A DNA stretch of 64,000 nucleotides from Telmatactis stephensoni (lineage: Eukaryota; Cnidaria; Anthozoa; Actiniaria; Isophelliidae), in the NCBI GenBank assembly GCA_029948255.1, contig JALIZF010001721.1, positions 434,001 to 498,000 on the forward strand, given 5' to 3'. Positions 32,391 through 44,396 of this stretch are shown one piece after another (the stretch's first letter is position 1; each line of letters starts with the position of its first letter). The position numbers and the translations under genes are program-made. The notes below the pieces were generated by a model, which was given only the letters and a program-made list of their open reading frames with translations, was not told where the DNA came from and made no database searches.

Positions 32391-32483
32391 TTGAGCACTT
32401 GCACCTAAAAAACATAGCATATGATAAAAAATAAACAACGTATCTCAGATAAACATTCTAAAAACGTGCAATCGTTTTATGTC

Positions 32484-32738
32484 TCACCATGATTTTATCT
32501 CGGAATCACCAGAGAATTGTTTCCGAAACTCTTCTTCTTCTTGTTCGGAGGCAATCGCGTTCTTGTATGCTTTGCTATCCTCTTCAGTGACTTGAGGTTC
32601 TAGGCTTTCGTTGAAAGGTATTATGGCGTTGAAACCACTGTTAAGATATTCGCAGTCAGCTGAAGGGGATTCACATTGAGAATTATCCGAGGAATCCGAA
32701 GAAAAACTAAAAGAAATCTCGCTTTCGCTGGAAGACAT
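32484..32738 (-). CDS. Acidic first exon, unknown (possibly P2X7-domain-type)
   Basis: ATG 32738 opens MSSSESEISFSFSSDSSDNS, continuing acidic and Ser-rich to EEEEFRKQFSGDSEIKS, where the frame meets TGGTGAGAC, a good splice donor. This looks like exon 1 of a protein whose next exon is not in the visible sequence. Similar Ser/Glu-rich leaders precede a Cys-rich P2X7-intracellular-like domain in cnidarian multigene families, but the diagnostic cysteines are not here, so this is a guess. It is convergent with the THAP exon. Confidence 0.35.
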   Translation of the reverse strand: MSSSESEISFSFSSDSSDNSQCESPSADCEYLNSGFNAIIPFNESLEPQVTEEDSKAYKNAIASEQEEEEFRKQFSGDSEIKSW

Positions 32739-33082
32739 ATTGAATCTTTACTACCTTTGTAGGCAAGCTCGAGCAGTATGTTGAGTATGTGACATCACAG
32801 TTAAGTCTTATGGTTGCTACCGCTGACTATTTTGAGCGGGTGCATATATGCAAAATAAACATGGCAGACGGTGAGATTCCGTATATTCAAATCCCGATTT
32901 CTCGCGACTTTTTTTACCCATCACAAAGATCAAAACGGAATTTGCTTTCCAAAGTAATATATTTTTGTTTGAATTTGGAAAATTTTTATCGAAGTAGCAC
33001 TTAAAAATGGTTCTGATTTCGAGGATGAAATTGGCCAAGGAATACCTGCCATATGTCACATTCAGTCTGTGGTACCAGATAT

Positions 33083-34542
33083 AATGGTCTATTTGGGTGC
33101 ACTAAAATTCCAGGCGTATATGTCAAAGATTTAAGATCTAGACAGTGGCAGCATAGAAATGGGGACTTGAAGAAATAGTCTAAGAGTTGAGACCCAGAAA
33201 GTGGCGAAATGCACAACCCACCTTACAGAAAAGGTCTGATGCTAGATTCTTATAGAGCAATCTTTAAAATGAGGTACTTTGCACAATTGATTTGTGTTAT
33301 AGGTAAGGAGATCACATGACCAAAAGGAAATCGTTTAAATGAGAGAGTGATGCAAGTGATTTGTATTTGGTAAGTTTTTAGTAACAAATGCCTGACCAAA
33401 CACCAAGTTTTGGCATGTTTTAATAAGAGCCTCGTTTTCAGGCCCTTGATTTTTTTAAAAAATATGTGATTTTTTTAGATATGATTGGCCTTGAGGTATT
33501 GCTTATAGTCTGAACTATCCTTAAAATATAGTATTGGAAAGGAAAATGCATTCGAGTACTTTTCAAAGCGAATGATATCTCATGAAAGTAATAATAAAGG
33601 GCTGATTTTATGCTTGTTGAGGTCACGTGACATGCCGAAAACAAATAATTACTGTTTTGAAAAGTTCTTAGTAAATACTCTCATATGCTACCATTTTTGA
33701 GAGATTTGGATAAGAACAGACTGTTTTACTTGCATTTAATGTTCTCAGCCTCGCTTTCATGCTGAACATCAAGTTGAGGCAATAAATCCTCTATATCTCC
33801 TTACCTATACCACAAATCAATTGTACAAAGTATCTCATTTTAAAGAGGAGACATTGCTCTATAAGAATCTAGCATCAGACCTTTTCTGTAAGGTGAGTTG
33901 TGCATTTCGCCACTTTCTGGGTCTCAGCTCTTAGACTAAAAGTAGGATGTGCGCACAACTGGCAGAGAGAAGTCTTTGTTGTGTCACTACTTTGTTAGGA
34001 TTTAAGGGAGAAAATGTCTTTGGACAACCATTTCAATACCTGATACCCTTCCCATTGAATGGATGCATTGTGTGTGTGAAGGTATCTTAAGGAGACAGTT
34101 ATTCAGTAGATGGTTGGATCATTGTTATATTGAGGGAAATTACAGTTTACGTGGATTTCAGGAAGAACTAGATGATCATTTTTGTCTAAAAGTTCCACCT
34201 GATTTTACCAGAAAGCCATGCAGATTTACTGATAAAAAGCATCGGAAAGCCTCTGAATTCCATCTCTTTGTATTATTTGCTAGACTGCCCTGCCTTCAAC
34301 GTGTTGTCCTTTCAGATATGTTTTCAGTATATCACTTTTATTGTTTTGCTTTTTTGGTAACAAAATTGCACTACTTGCATTCAGTTCCTGTATTCAATGA
34401 AAATGTTGCTGCAGCACAAGCTTTGATAGATAAGTTTGCCAGACTTTTACCAGTGCTATATAGCACAAAAGAGTGCAACATCAACAGTGATGCACTTCTT
34501 CACCTTCCAACATATTACAACAGTATCAATAGAAATTCATAG
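33083..34542 (+). pseudogene. Transposase-like gene, C-terminal part, split by a fold-back
   Basis: 33083-33175 gives LFGCTKIPGVYVKDLRSRQW, the Cys-bearing block. After the fold-back insertion, from about 34030, comes IPDTLPIEWMHCVCEGILRR, then FQEELDDHFCLKVPPDFTRK, HRKASEFHLFVLFARLP, and NVAAAQALIDKFARLLPVLY with HLPTYYNS. The block D(Y)MHxVCxG ... P ... R ... KASE(F/W) is the hallmark of a large family of transposase-like proteins found in cnidarians and vertebrates. The frame ends at 34542 and a shifted frame continues briefly, so the C-terminus is broken. Confidence 0.6.
33176..33938. mobile_element. Fold-back element with TA-type ends
   Basis: The left arm starts TAGTCTAAGAGTTGAGACCC and AGAAAGTGGCGAAATGCACA; the right arm ends with its inverse, GGGTCTCAGCTCTTAGACTA. 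Arms of about 135-155 bases surround a non-coding centre. TA at both edges fits a mariner/Tc1-type target duplication. It splits the transposase-like gene. Confidence 0.85.
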
Positions 34543-35759
34543 TCTACATTTATTCAGTGCAAGTTTGGCTCAAAGCTCCAATTTGGGGAAGCTAAGAGAA
34601 GATTTTTTTGGAGACTTCTTTTATGACATGTCTTTACTCAGTTTACATTTAAGTGTGCATTCCTGCTAGCTTGCTTACTACAGAACTCGATCAATTGGTG
34701 CAACAAAGAACAGATGCAGCACTAGTGACTGAGTGCATTGGAAACAACCAAATAATTTAAACTACTTGAATTTTGTGTGGTTTTGTATGTACTAGTGAAG
34801 CGTAATACAACAACAAAAAAACCTTGTCGTTGATGGCAAATTGTTGTACAGAATTCGTTGCAATCCCATTCAAATTTCACAGATATCTGTGGTTGACTGT
34901 TTCATCTCCTAATATAATTTTTCGGTCAAGGGACTGTAACTCTAGCACAATTTTTATCCAGAATACTGATTGGAACACTTATAAGTTGCTTGAAACATGG
35001 TATTTATGAAGAATTAACTTAAAATTCCATCTGTCAAATTTCGTACTCGTATTCGTACTTTGTGCTTAAGCTCCCTATTACTTTGCCATAAGCCAGTCTT
35101 GATTTACTTGGTACTGGACAATGTAGCTGCATGACTTGCCCTTTCTTGGGTACACTGTACTATATAAGTCACATTATCCTTTGTCATTCTGTAGGAAACA
35201 GGATACTCTATATATTAGGTTGTTTGTTATTACCACCAAACTGGGTCTGGAGAACCCCAGCATATGGACGCAATTTCAAATTTTTTATTGGTTCATGCAG
35301 TAATATTCCAGAATCTGCATTCCTTGTTTTTTTCCTTTCTACAAAGAGAAATTGAGCACAAAAAATTGACTGGACAGTATTTTACAAAAGTTGAAGCTAC
35401 AGCTGACAACAGTCATCTACTAGTCAATTGCGTAAACATTAGAAACAGATTTTTACTCCAAGCAACAATGACAAGGGCTATGTAACAGTTTTAAACACAC
35501 CATATGAACATGACTGAACACATGTATAATAATTAATATGAATTTTGTAATTGTAAAAATTCATTGCCCCTCTTCAAGTCAGTTTTAATTGCTCAATTCA
35601 ATCAACAGTAAAAAAAATTATCATGCCTATATGGACTCGATCTAAATGCAGGAAATCTAAACAGAAACCGGTATGGGTGAGGAAAGTCAGACAAATGTCA
35701 GTGTGGCTTTTCATAACAGTAGAGTAAAGTAATTTGTCTGAAATTTTAATGAATAATTC
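34543..35759. other. No confidently recognisable gene
   Basis: Plus-strand frames at 34824-35009 and 35264-35485 (HKKLTGQYFTKVEATADNSH...) could be further decayed parts of the upstream gene, but they lack diagnostic blocks. Confidence 0.3.
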
Positions 35760-36135
35760 TTCAAAGATCTAGTAAATCTTAATTATTACTGAACTTTTTA
35801 GTAATTATTCTTATACAAATTCAATAAGATCTTGCTAAGATCTTATAAAAATCTTAATGAAGCTCTTAGATTTTTCTTTTTAAGGTCTTGTTAAGATTCC
35901 TATAAGATTTCCATAAGATCTTGCTAAGATGTTATTTAGATCTTAATAAAGCTCTTAGATTTTTCTTGTTAAGATCTTATTATTTAGATTCTTATAAGAA
36001 TTCAATAAGATCTTCCTAAGATTTTCTCCCTTAAGTTATAAGATCATGTTAAGATTTTATTCATCTTAATAAGATCTTAATAAGAAAACCAATCTTACAA
36101 GATTCTGATAAGATCTTACAAGATCTTTTGATAAA
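35760..36135. repeat. Palindromic-word island: AAGATCTT
   Basis: About 375 bases built almost entirely of variants of TAAGATCTTA, TTAAGATCT and CTTAATAAG. There are more than a dozen occurrences of AGATCTT or TTAAGAT, irregularly spaced, so it is not a fixed-period tandem repeat. No TIR was found. Confidence 0.85.
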
Positions 36136-36290
36136 AGAATAGATAAATGAAAATTACCAGCAGGCCCTTTTTGACCAGACTTGAAGGACATTTTGGGTTA
36201 TTACATATAGTAGTAACAAGCACCTCAGTCCCCATTTGCCTGGTTTCCACAAGAGGATCATCAGCTTTACAATAATGACAGAAATTTTAA
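36118..36290 (-). pseudogene. Exon of an unidentified cnidarian repeated gene
   Basis: The minus-strand frame reads FCHYCKADDPLVETRQMGTE, VLVTTICNNPKCPSSLVKKG and PAG, then GTAA, a possible donor. Cys pairs (CHYC ... C) suggest a zinc-binding segment. I recall the same block in multicopy, probably transposon-derived cnidarian ORFs, but cannot name a family. Confidence 0.4.
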
Positions 36291-37635
36291 CAGCTTGAGA
36301 AGCTGGGATAGGAAGACAATGTGTTTGTGCCATGCATGTTCAAACTGAAAGAAAAATATAACATTCATAAATAAATCATGTCCACTCCTCTCTCTTTGGT
36401 GTGGTGAACTATTTGTGCTCTAAATAATACAGCTGAAATATAGAGCGTATAAGAATGATAATGCGAATGTGAATACGAATAAACTGTGAGCATAGGATGG
36501 CGCCTTGGGTATTTTAAAATACACTACAAATTACTGTATTACAAATTACTGTTTAAAATGACAATCAACACACAATAAAATAAAAGTTCACTGATGCATG
36601 ATGCATGATGCATGATGCACGATGGCCGTTGGCTCAGTCAAGCTAATCAATAATATAAAAATAAGAATCACTCGATACCCTGAATAATATCAGTTGAATA
36701 AAATCAGTATTATTTCATAATAACTTGACCCCCAAGCCTAATTAGTGGTAATCCAGGAGTAAATTTTTAGAAAACCATTGAAGTTAATCCTGGGTTAGTG
36801 CTAATTGGCCTTCAAACAACCAGTTCCTGATAGAAGTTTTTGTTGTTGTCATTTCTATCACTACAATTTGTAGAAATGACTGTAGTACCAGATAAGTCAG
36901 CTACATGTAATTCATCTTCTGTGAGTGGAACCTCTTCAGATTCATTCTGTTATGTAAGGCTCGTCATCATCTCCTTCACAAGAAAAATCTTCCATCTCCT
37001 TTTGATTCACCAGCATTTTAATAGCTTCAGCTTCCTCCTTGCTTGTTTCTTTGTCACCTGAATCAGCTTCTTTGTCTTTATGTAACTTTCCAGTTCTAGT
37101 ACTGAAGCACACATGTCAATGAAATGATTGCAGAAAATAAACAGTACATTTTTGTTATAACTTTCTTTTGCTCATAGTGATAATACAGACCTTTCTGATT
37201 GGCAACATGTAATTGTCCCTTCATCTTGCTGTTTCCAAAAAAGCCTCCAGGACATTTTTTCATGCCTAAGCCTTGAACACATTTTGCACTTCTTGACTTT
37301 CTTTGTAGACTTTATATATGTAAACAAAAAAGGCATAAGCAGTTTCTTTAAAAACTGTTTCAATTTTGAATCGGTTATTGCACACTCCACAGACATACAG
37401 CTATTCCAATAAATATTGTTACTGAATACTGAAGTATGAACTCTGCATTGCAAAGATCAAAAAGCTCTTCTGGTTTATTTATTTTTCTATAATGAATCAT
37501 GATGAATCATGAATCATGATGAATTTTTTTTAACAATCAACTTCAACATATAAAGTTTTTATGCAATGCAGTATGCAGTTTGCCTATTGTAGGCTTACCA
37601 ATTAAAGGAAAGTATGGTTATCTCCCACGTAAAAA
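36291..37635. other. No recognisable gene; simple repeats
   Basis: (TGATGCA)n at 36593-36620 and (GAATCAT)n-type palindromic repeats at 37492-37520. Minus-strand 37172-37453 (93 codons) has no family. Confidence 0.4.
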
Positions 37636-37965
37636 TATTCCCGGAATTCCGCTGGACACCGGATTACCGGTTGAATATACCACCAGAATACAGCCGGACT
37701 TCCGCTGGATTCCACCAGAATAATGCTGGAATTGTAGTAGGAAAAACTGTGGAATTCCTGGGCAGAATTCGGCATTCAGAATTCTGGTCGAATACCAGAC
37801 GGATTCCAACCGGATTCCACCCAGAAACCTGCCAGATTCCGCCCGGAATTGAACGGGACTCCACCAGGAATAATGCCGGAAAAACTGTGGAATTCCCGGC
37901 GGAATCCTGAATAATTCCGGTCCGATACCGGAAGGAAAAGATGCAGATTCCACCAGAATGCACCA
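37636..37965. repeat. Palindromic-word island: GGAATTCC
   Basis: About 330 bases made of degenerate GGAATTCCGG, CCGGATT, ATTCCACC and CAGAAT words, giving overlapping open frames on both strands (for example 37614-37910 and 37618-37953) that are composition artefacts. GC-richer than its surroundings. Confidence 0.85.
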
Positions 37966-38367
37966 AAATTTGTATGAAAACTACAAACAAAATAAACTCC
38001 AATATTTAGTATCGTTTTAAAAACATTTTATTGAAATAATTGGCACAAGAAAAAGGGACTTAAGATTAAGGCGCAACACCGGTATCAAGTGCAGTGCTCC
38101 TGTCAGGTTTAAACTTCCAGCATTTATCTGTTATGGCTTCTTTTATTTTAGTCCAGCTAGAATTTCGTTTCTCATGTGAGGAAGCTGGGTATTTGGTGAA
38201 TATGAAAGCTGAAATACAGGAGAAAGGCAAAGGAGTTAGTACAACATTAAAAGGAAATGGACAGGTTCCAGTGGAAGCAACAAGAAAGTAGAAGGCCAAC
38301 AACGTTGGAAAGGTGTGTGCGCTATCAGTTGGTAGGAAGGTCTGGTCATAATGCATAAGTCGCTCCT

Positions 38368-38760
38368 GTGCTTAAAGTCCAGACACACGATGCCATATTT
38401 CCAGATCAGAAATGTAGCTCAAAAACACCTAGCAACTGTGGTGTAATGTGCGAGTTTTTTTCAGGAAATGCTTCATTGTGTGTCCGCCCCTCTGACTTGA
38501 CTCTTGTAATTCCATTACGAAAAATAGCACTTGCATTGAAGGGCACCTATTCTGGCCTCATCAAGTGTGGCCTTTTTTTTGTGCCATTAATGGTGGATGT
38601 TCTCAGCTCTCTCGAAGTGAACACGACTTCAAGCATATTCAATGCTAACTTTTTTCTATCTGAAGAGGCCTCCACAGCTCTTTTGACAAGAATTTCAGAG
38701 GCAGATATATTGTAGCTAGCATCACCGATGATCATGTTACCTGAAGCAAAGTGGAAAAAA
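38368..38760 (-). pseudogene. BEN-like domain fragment
   Basis: Minus-strand 38735-38547 reads SASEILVKRAVEASSDRKKL, ALNMLEVVFTSRELRTSTIN and GTKKRPHLM. LxxxLLxxVFTxxELxxxxxxG is the central signature of BEN domains (DNA/protein-binding). The frame stops soon after. It may be a host gene relic or transposon-associated. Confidence 0.4.
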
Positions 38761-38861
38761 GTTGAATGTTAAGAGTTTTGCTAACTAAAGGGTTTACTGA
38801 CATATAAAAAGCGTTTCTACAAAAATTGGAAAATGCTGTAAAGTGACAAACTGCTGTTATG

Positions 38862-39492
38862 TTTAATCATAACTATTACAATTTCCTCAAATTGGTTGAA
38901 AGACTGCTCTATTTTTCACTAATCAAGCTGTAGGTTGTAATTGAATAGCGTAATTGGATAGATGGCTGTAATTGGACACCTATAATAGGACAGTTGTAAT
39001 TGGACAGTTGTCAGGCCAACCAGATTTTGCATTTTGAGCGCGTGTAGTTATGTAATCGCTACGCCATTAAGTGCGCGCAAGAGATTTTTCACTATTATAT
39101 TTTCATTGATTAGCATGAAAATATTTTTCTCGATTTTTTAGAGGTTGTCCAATTTTGTTTATCCCTCGAACGATTACAGACTGATTACCATCATTTATCT
39201 GTGCTAAGTGCAATTAAACTGATCAAATTTTGTCGAAAAAGCAAGAAAAATAACAAAAAAACTCCTAAGTGCGCACTAAATGGCGTAGTGATTACGTGAC
39301 AGTCCGCGCTCAATATGCGTAATCTGATTGGCTCTAACAACTATCTGATTACAACTCTCCAATTACAAGTATCCAATTACAGCCAACTGTCCAATTACGC
39401 TATCCAGTTGTAACCTACAGTTTGACTAGTGGAAAAGAGAGCAGTCTTTCAACCAATCAGATTTGAGGAAATTGTAATTGTTATAATTAATC
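38862..39492. mobile_element. Fold-back element, ~240-bp arms
   Basis: The left arm (from TTTAATCATAACTATTACAA, TTTCCTCAAATTGGTTGAAA) is complementary to the right arm ending TTGAGGAAATTGTAATTGTT. Within each arm the phrase TGTAATTGGACAGT is repeated. No coding frame. Confidence 0.85.
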
Positions 39493-40439
39493 AAATCAAT
39501 ACTTTGCATTGGGATATCTAAAGGGCTTGTTACGGTGGCTGTCGACTCCCCTTTAATACACTTGGAAGTAGCTAGTTCGTCTTTAATGATAATAGGAGTT
39601 TTCTGAAAGAAAAGTAATTAGCAAAAGCTATGTTTGTGGTAAATAAAGTATTGCGCCTACAAATTCGCATGGGGTCACTACTTTTGTTTTCAAAATATTT
39701 GAACGTCTTTGCATATATTGGCCAGGTGACCAGATACTTGTAAGATGACTGAAGAACTCCAAAAGAGCCCCCTTATAAGTTCCTGCAACAACTAAACAAA
39801 AGCAGCAAGTTTGTAGTGGATGTAGCATATCATCGCACCTTCAATAAACAACCAAACATGCTGACAGTTATATGGACATATTACATTCTCTAAAATCTCG
39901 CATGCAAAGGACAGGAAAAGGAAGTAATGCCTAACTACACATACTATGTGCATGTTTTGTCAAGCTTGTCCTTACACTTGGATTGAAATTCAGTTTCAGT
40001 GTGGACAAAAAGTACTTTATACGTTAGCCAACACTGGATTTGGTCATACCTCTTTGGCCGGAACAGGTTTTTGCTTTGGGCGATCACGGATAAGGGTTAC
40101 ATAACGAGTAAAGTGATTACATAACAAGCTTTGGCCTAGACTGATTAGTTCTCTCAATGTACCCAATGTATCTATAAAACTTTTAGCGTGATCAGAGATT
40201 TTTTTCCACAATCGTTGTGGAAATTAGATATAAAAACTCAAACAAATACAAAGCAAAAACTTAGTGTGCAACAAACCACTAGATGATTAACTTTGTGTTT
40301 TTCCCCCTTTAATTTGTTTTTGCGTTTAACTTTATGCTTCTTTTTGCTCAGTCTAAAATTTCCTAAGTATCCTGAGGGATTATTATTTCATGTTTGTTTG
40401 TAATTCTATTCCATCCATTAGATTCTTCATTTTCCCCTG
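39493..40439. other. No recognisable gene
   Basis: Nothing supportable was found in this stretch. Confidence 0.4.
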
Positions 40440-40442
40440 GGA

Positions 40443-40695
40443 TCATTTGCGGGCCTCAAGTGGGTTCATTTGAGGGCCTCAAGTGGGTTCATTTGCGGGC
40501 CTCAAGTGGGTTCATTTGCGGGCTTCAAGTGGGTTCATTTGCGGGCCTCAAGTTGTTCATTTGCGGGTCTTAGATCATTTACGGGCATCTAGTGGGTTCA
40601 TTTGCGGGTCAGGGATCATTTGCGGGCCTCTAGTGGGTTCATTTGCGGGCCTAGGATCACTTGCGGGCCTAGGATCATTTGCGGGCCTGTACAGA
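40443..40695. repeat. Minisatellite of TTCATTTGCGGGCCTCAAGTGGG units
   Basis: About ten copies of a 23-25 base unit containing CATTTGCGGGCCT, becoming more degenerate and shorter towards the right. Confidence 0.9.
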
Positions 40696-40947
40696 TATAA
40701 TACTGCTCACTGCAGGTGTTATCATTTTTCTGCCAAGAGAAATATGTATGATTGATTTGTACGAAATGTTGCAATTTGGATTTAGTGTTATGCAAAAGGA
40801 AAATGCAAAGGCTCTGGAGGAAGAAGAATGCCCAGAGTACTCAATAAGTCAGTACGTAGAGCACTCGCCTTCGGCCAGTGGTCTCCCAAGACTGACTTCT
40901 TCGTGTGTTCGTCAATTATGGTCATGTCAGTGACATTTAGATTCCTT

Positions 40948-41375
40948 ACAATTTTAAGCTTGGTCGCACTGAGTTTTGGTGGTCACGTGACCTCATGGTG
41001 AGAAAAATAGAAATTTCAAAATGGGGTGGATGTTTTGAAGTGGATGAATTTTTTTTTGGATCAATAAAGGTCACTCTCCATGCCAGCAACATGACTCTGG
41101 AATGGTTGTCTATCTTGTCTTGTTAGTGGATTAATTAGCAAAACAGGTCACGTGACCAGGACAAGCATTTGAATTTTTCTACTTTCCTCTTCAACAAATA
41201 ATGAAATCCAACCATTCCAGACGGAGTTGTGTTGGTAGTATTGGTATCAACAGCTTTTCATCAAAAGACTTGAGATTCACTTTGAAACGGCCACCCCATT
41301 TTGAAATTCCTATTTTTCTCACCTTGAGGTCACGTGACTACCGGAAGTCAACATGCCCAAGCTTAAAATTTTAAG
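40948..41375. mobile_element. Fold-back element, ~150-bp arms
   Basis: TTTTAAGCTTGG at the left edge and CCAAGCTTAAAA at the right. Internal arms share GTCACGTGACCTCA, GGTGAGAAAAATAG and TTTCAAAATGGGGTGG, and further in TCTGGAATGGTTG. No coding frame. Confidence 0.85.
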
Positions 41376-41759
41376 AGACCTCAATATCACTCGAGGACTA
41401 AAACTCAATTTCATAGGCTTAAGATTAAAAGAGTTATTACAGAAAATATGTTTCTTCAAGGCTCTGAAAAAACCATGCCTTAACATGCTTGAGGTCATTA
41501 TTATCAAACTCATCTTATATTTTAATAACACTGCTCACTACCTCGGTTTTGCTAGTGAAGCGCATGTTTTAATTTTTATTTTCTGTCCCATGTCTTTTTT
41601 CGCATGCGAAATTAAGGCATAGTGAAAATTTTAGCTAAAGGAAGTTTGTATTTTTTTATATTTTAATTGTTTTCCTTTATTTTCTCGTTTTTTTTAAGAA
41701 TCGATAGATATATAAAAACAGTTATAAACAGGACAAGTTAGTTTACTTAAGCTCTTTTG

Positions 41760-42130
41760 ACTCCTATGTCGTTTTTTTCTGGCATTCCGCTGCAAATGCT
41801 GGACTCTTTCCAGCATCCCGGTGCAGTTGCTGGAATCTGCTCCAGATGCCTGACTCTTTCCAGAACCATTCCGGTGGCATTCTGGTGCGGATGCCGGCAT
41901 TCTGGTGCGGATGCCAACATTCTGGTCCAGATGCTGGAATTCCGGGGCCATTTGGGTACCGCTGCCGGACTCTTTTCGGCATTCCGGTGCGGTTGCTGGA
42001 ATTCCGTTGGCATTCCAGTTAGGATCCCGGAATCCACTGGCATTCCAGTCCGGGTCTGGAATGCCGGGAGTTGTCCGGAGCGTACCCAGAATTCCAGCGG
42101 AATTCCGAATCTGGACTGGAATGCCTACAT
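41760..42130. repeat. Palindromic-word island: GGCATTCC / GGAATGCC
   Basis: Degenerate words such as GGCATTCCGGTGC, GGTGCGGATGC, TGGAATCC and TGCTGGA are packed without fixed period. Two exact copies of CATTCTGGTGCGGATGCC (41877-41895 and 41895-41913 region) are adjacent. Overlapping open frames on both strands are artefacts. The vocabulary resembles the 37.6 kb island. Confidence 0.8.
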
Positions 42131-42650
42131 TATTTCAAACTAAAATATCTTCCTTACCTTCCTTCTCTTTGATGATTGGAATGCAATATGTTCTTGAAAC
42201 TCACAATCTGCTCTGTTTTTACACAAGTTACACTAATTTGCCCTTGGTTTGTAGTCTTCTATATGTTTTCATCAAATAGCTCATACAGATGTTCTGGAAT
42301 CCTCTGCAGAGAGACATTTGGGATGTAACCCTAGGACAAAGGGCAAGAACATATTTTGTCAGCTTTCTGCATATTTCATACCCTACCTATCCCCTGCAAC
42401 TTTCAAATTTCTTCCATACAACTCTGACTGCAATTTTGTTTTTTTGTGGTTACTGGCTTAATGCTAGTAACACACTATGCCATCGGGTCCATGAGTCAGT
42501 GAGTGAGTGAGTGATTTTCGGAAATCTCCGAAGGGGAGGAGAACTATCAAGCCGAAAGATACGCGAAGTTCCGAAGTAGAGGCGAGTTCCAAGCCGAACT
42601 ATGAAGTACGTGCACGGAACTACGTGCGGCGGTCTGAGAGTGTTTAAGTT
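42131..42650. other. No recognisable gene
   Basis: Contains a short (GTGA)n at 42497-42513 and a GC-richer patch with CGAAGTTCCGAAGT at 42560s. No frame of note. Confidence 0.4.
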
Positions 42651-43350
42651 GATTATTAATAATCAAATATAGAAATTGTGGCTATAGATATACGTTTTGA
42701 GAGTAAACCGATCAGTTTAGTTCATAAATATATCTGTAGGGGAAACGTTTGGACCAGCAGCAGTAGTAAAGACCCTTTATTTGTCTGTCAACAGCTATTA
42801 GGCTTTGTCATTGTATTATCATACATTATATCTCACACGCAAAAATATTCCCTGCAAATATACCAGTTTATTCAAATTTTTATTTCACTATATATCTAAA
42901 TTGTTTGCTGTAAAGACTTCTACAACTGCAACAGCATTATTGACACAACAAATCGTGTATTTTTTTGTTCATGTTTCAGATGTTTTATCGATTACGTGAC
43001 GAACACGTCAGGTCAAATAGAACATAAAAATAGATTAGTCGAAGTAAACCCCTACCCTCACCCCCAACCAGGGACAGTTATTAATAATGAAATATAGGGT
43101 TTGTGGTTATAAATATACGTTTTGAGACCAAACTGTGCAGTTTAGTTCAGAAATATATCTGCAGGGGAAATGTTTGTTTCGTTCATGTTTCAGATGTTTT
43201 ATACATTACGTGACCAAACGCATCAGGTCAAATAGAACATAAAAATATATTGAATTTCAATAAACTTACCAAGGGCACTAGGACAAAGTCGGTGTGTGTG
43301 TATGCACTAGTCGAAGTAAACCCCTACCCCCACCCCCAACCAGGGACAGG
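42651..43350 (+). repeat. Dispersed repeat family, two direct copies
   Basis: 42651-43077 and 43078-43350 share TATACGTTTTGAGA, CAGTTTAGTTC, AAATATATCTG, GTTCATGTTTCAGATGTTTT, CGTCAGGTCAAATAGAACAT and the end AGTCGAAGTAAACCCCTACC. The second copy lacks the middle. The same family occurs inverted at 58101-58884. The type is unknown (possibly an LTR or MITE). Confidence 0.7.
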
Positions 43351-44049
43351 CCTTGAAATGCGTCTATATCTATATTTGGATTTGAGGCCAGTAACCACAT
43401 GGCCTCATAGAGGTCTATTTTCTATTCTTTCTAGAACCTCCTCTGACTCATGGAATTTCCAATTGCCTCCTTGGTTGGGGTATAGGTCTTTTCTGGAACT
43501 AATAATAAAAGTAATTGAAATACATGTACAGTGATCTTCTTTAGTTTCAGAAGTTTAGATGCAGCTTTAAGCTGTTTTTTTCTTTGATGTAATCAATTCA
43601 TTTTCTGTGAGATCTGTAGCTTGTAGCTTCTCTTGGTGCAATGTTACTAAAGTCCTTTCCACTTCTCATTGTCATTATATATTTGTTTATATGGTTTCAA
43701 AGTATCAACAGTTGAACTTTAGCACGGTACTGCCCAATGTAAAAGCTGGATTTAGGGTTCTTTTCAATACTCTGCTTAACTTCATCTTCACAGTTGTCTA
43801 GTACAAGTTGTAAAGCTGTTGATGTAAATGCGTAGGGCGGAGGCCCATGGTTATAATACAAGGAACTCGAACTCATTAACATTATTGCAATGTCGAACTG
43901 AACGTTTTTGCAGTAGTTTTTTTCCCAAGTTCAATAGATTTATTCAATAGAGCTAATTAAATGAAGTGTATGTTTTGTTATAACGTTACTATAGCGATAT
44001 AGTAACTCTGAAAGTTATACTTAACATATTGATATATATATATATTTAG
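43351..44049. other. No recognisable gene
   Basis: No gene; an AT-rich TATATA tract adjoins the MITE at 44030. Confidence 0.4.
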
Positions 44050-44191
44050 CACTTATTGACTGGGAGCGAAGGAAACAGTATGTTTTGTGGTCCCGAGACT
44101 GCCAATGTTTCCCGAGGCGGAGCCTCGGGAAACATTGGCGGTCGAGGGACCACAAAACATACTGCTTTCCCGAGGTCCCAGTCAATAAGTG
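44050..44191. mobile_element. Hairpin MITE (142 bp)
   Basis: The left arm CACTTATTGACTGGGA ... AACAGTATGTTTTGTGGTCC ... CCAATGTTTCCCGAGGC is almost perfectly complementary to the right arm ending TCCCAGTCAATAAGTG. The loop is essentially GGA. The surroundings are TATA-rich. Confidence 0.9.
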
Positions 44192-44396
44192 TTTTGTTAT
44201 ATACCAACTGTCAAAGAACAAAATAAAAAGCAAAACGTCGCTGCCTACAGTTAAAGTTTTTAATCAAAATTCACACAAAACTGACTTACAAAATAACTTG
44301 GCTGGTAATTTAACTACATGGCCATATCTAGTGGTCTAATGTCCTTGTTGGTGGTTTTGTTCATGTAGGATTGGAAGAGTTGTAGGTACTACTGCA

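Noticed and set aside
36240..36290. CTGATGATCC...GGAAAC on the minus strand as a hammerhead core
   Set aside because: Helix II does not pair properly, and the sequence is explained by the coding block KADDPLVETRQM.
37614..38002. Overlapping 98-112 codon frames on both strands
   Set aside because: Composition artefact of the GGAATTCC word island.
40835..40905. tRNA-like words TAGAGCACTCGCCTTCGGCC
   Set aside because: No B box or acceptor pairing could be found; at most a decayed SINE.
41694..42279. Several 70-128 codon frames on both strands
   Set aside because: Same artefact in the GGCATTCC island; no domain.
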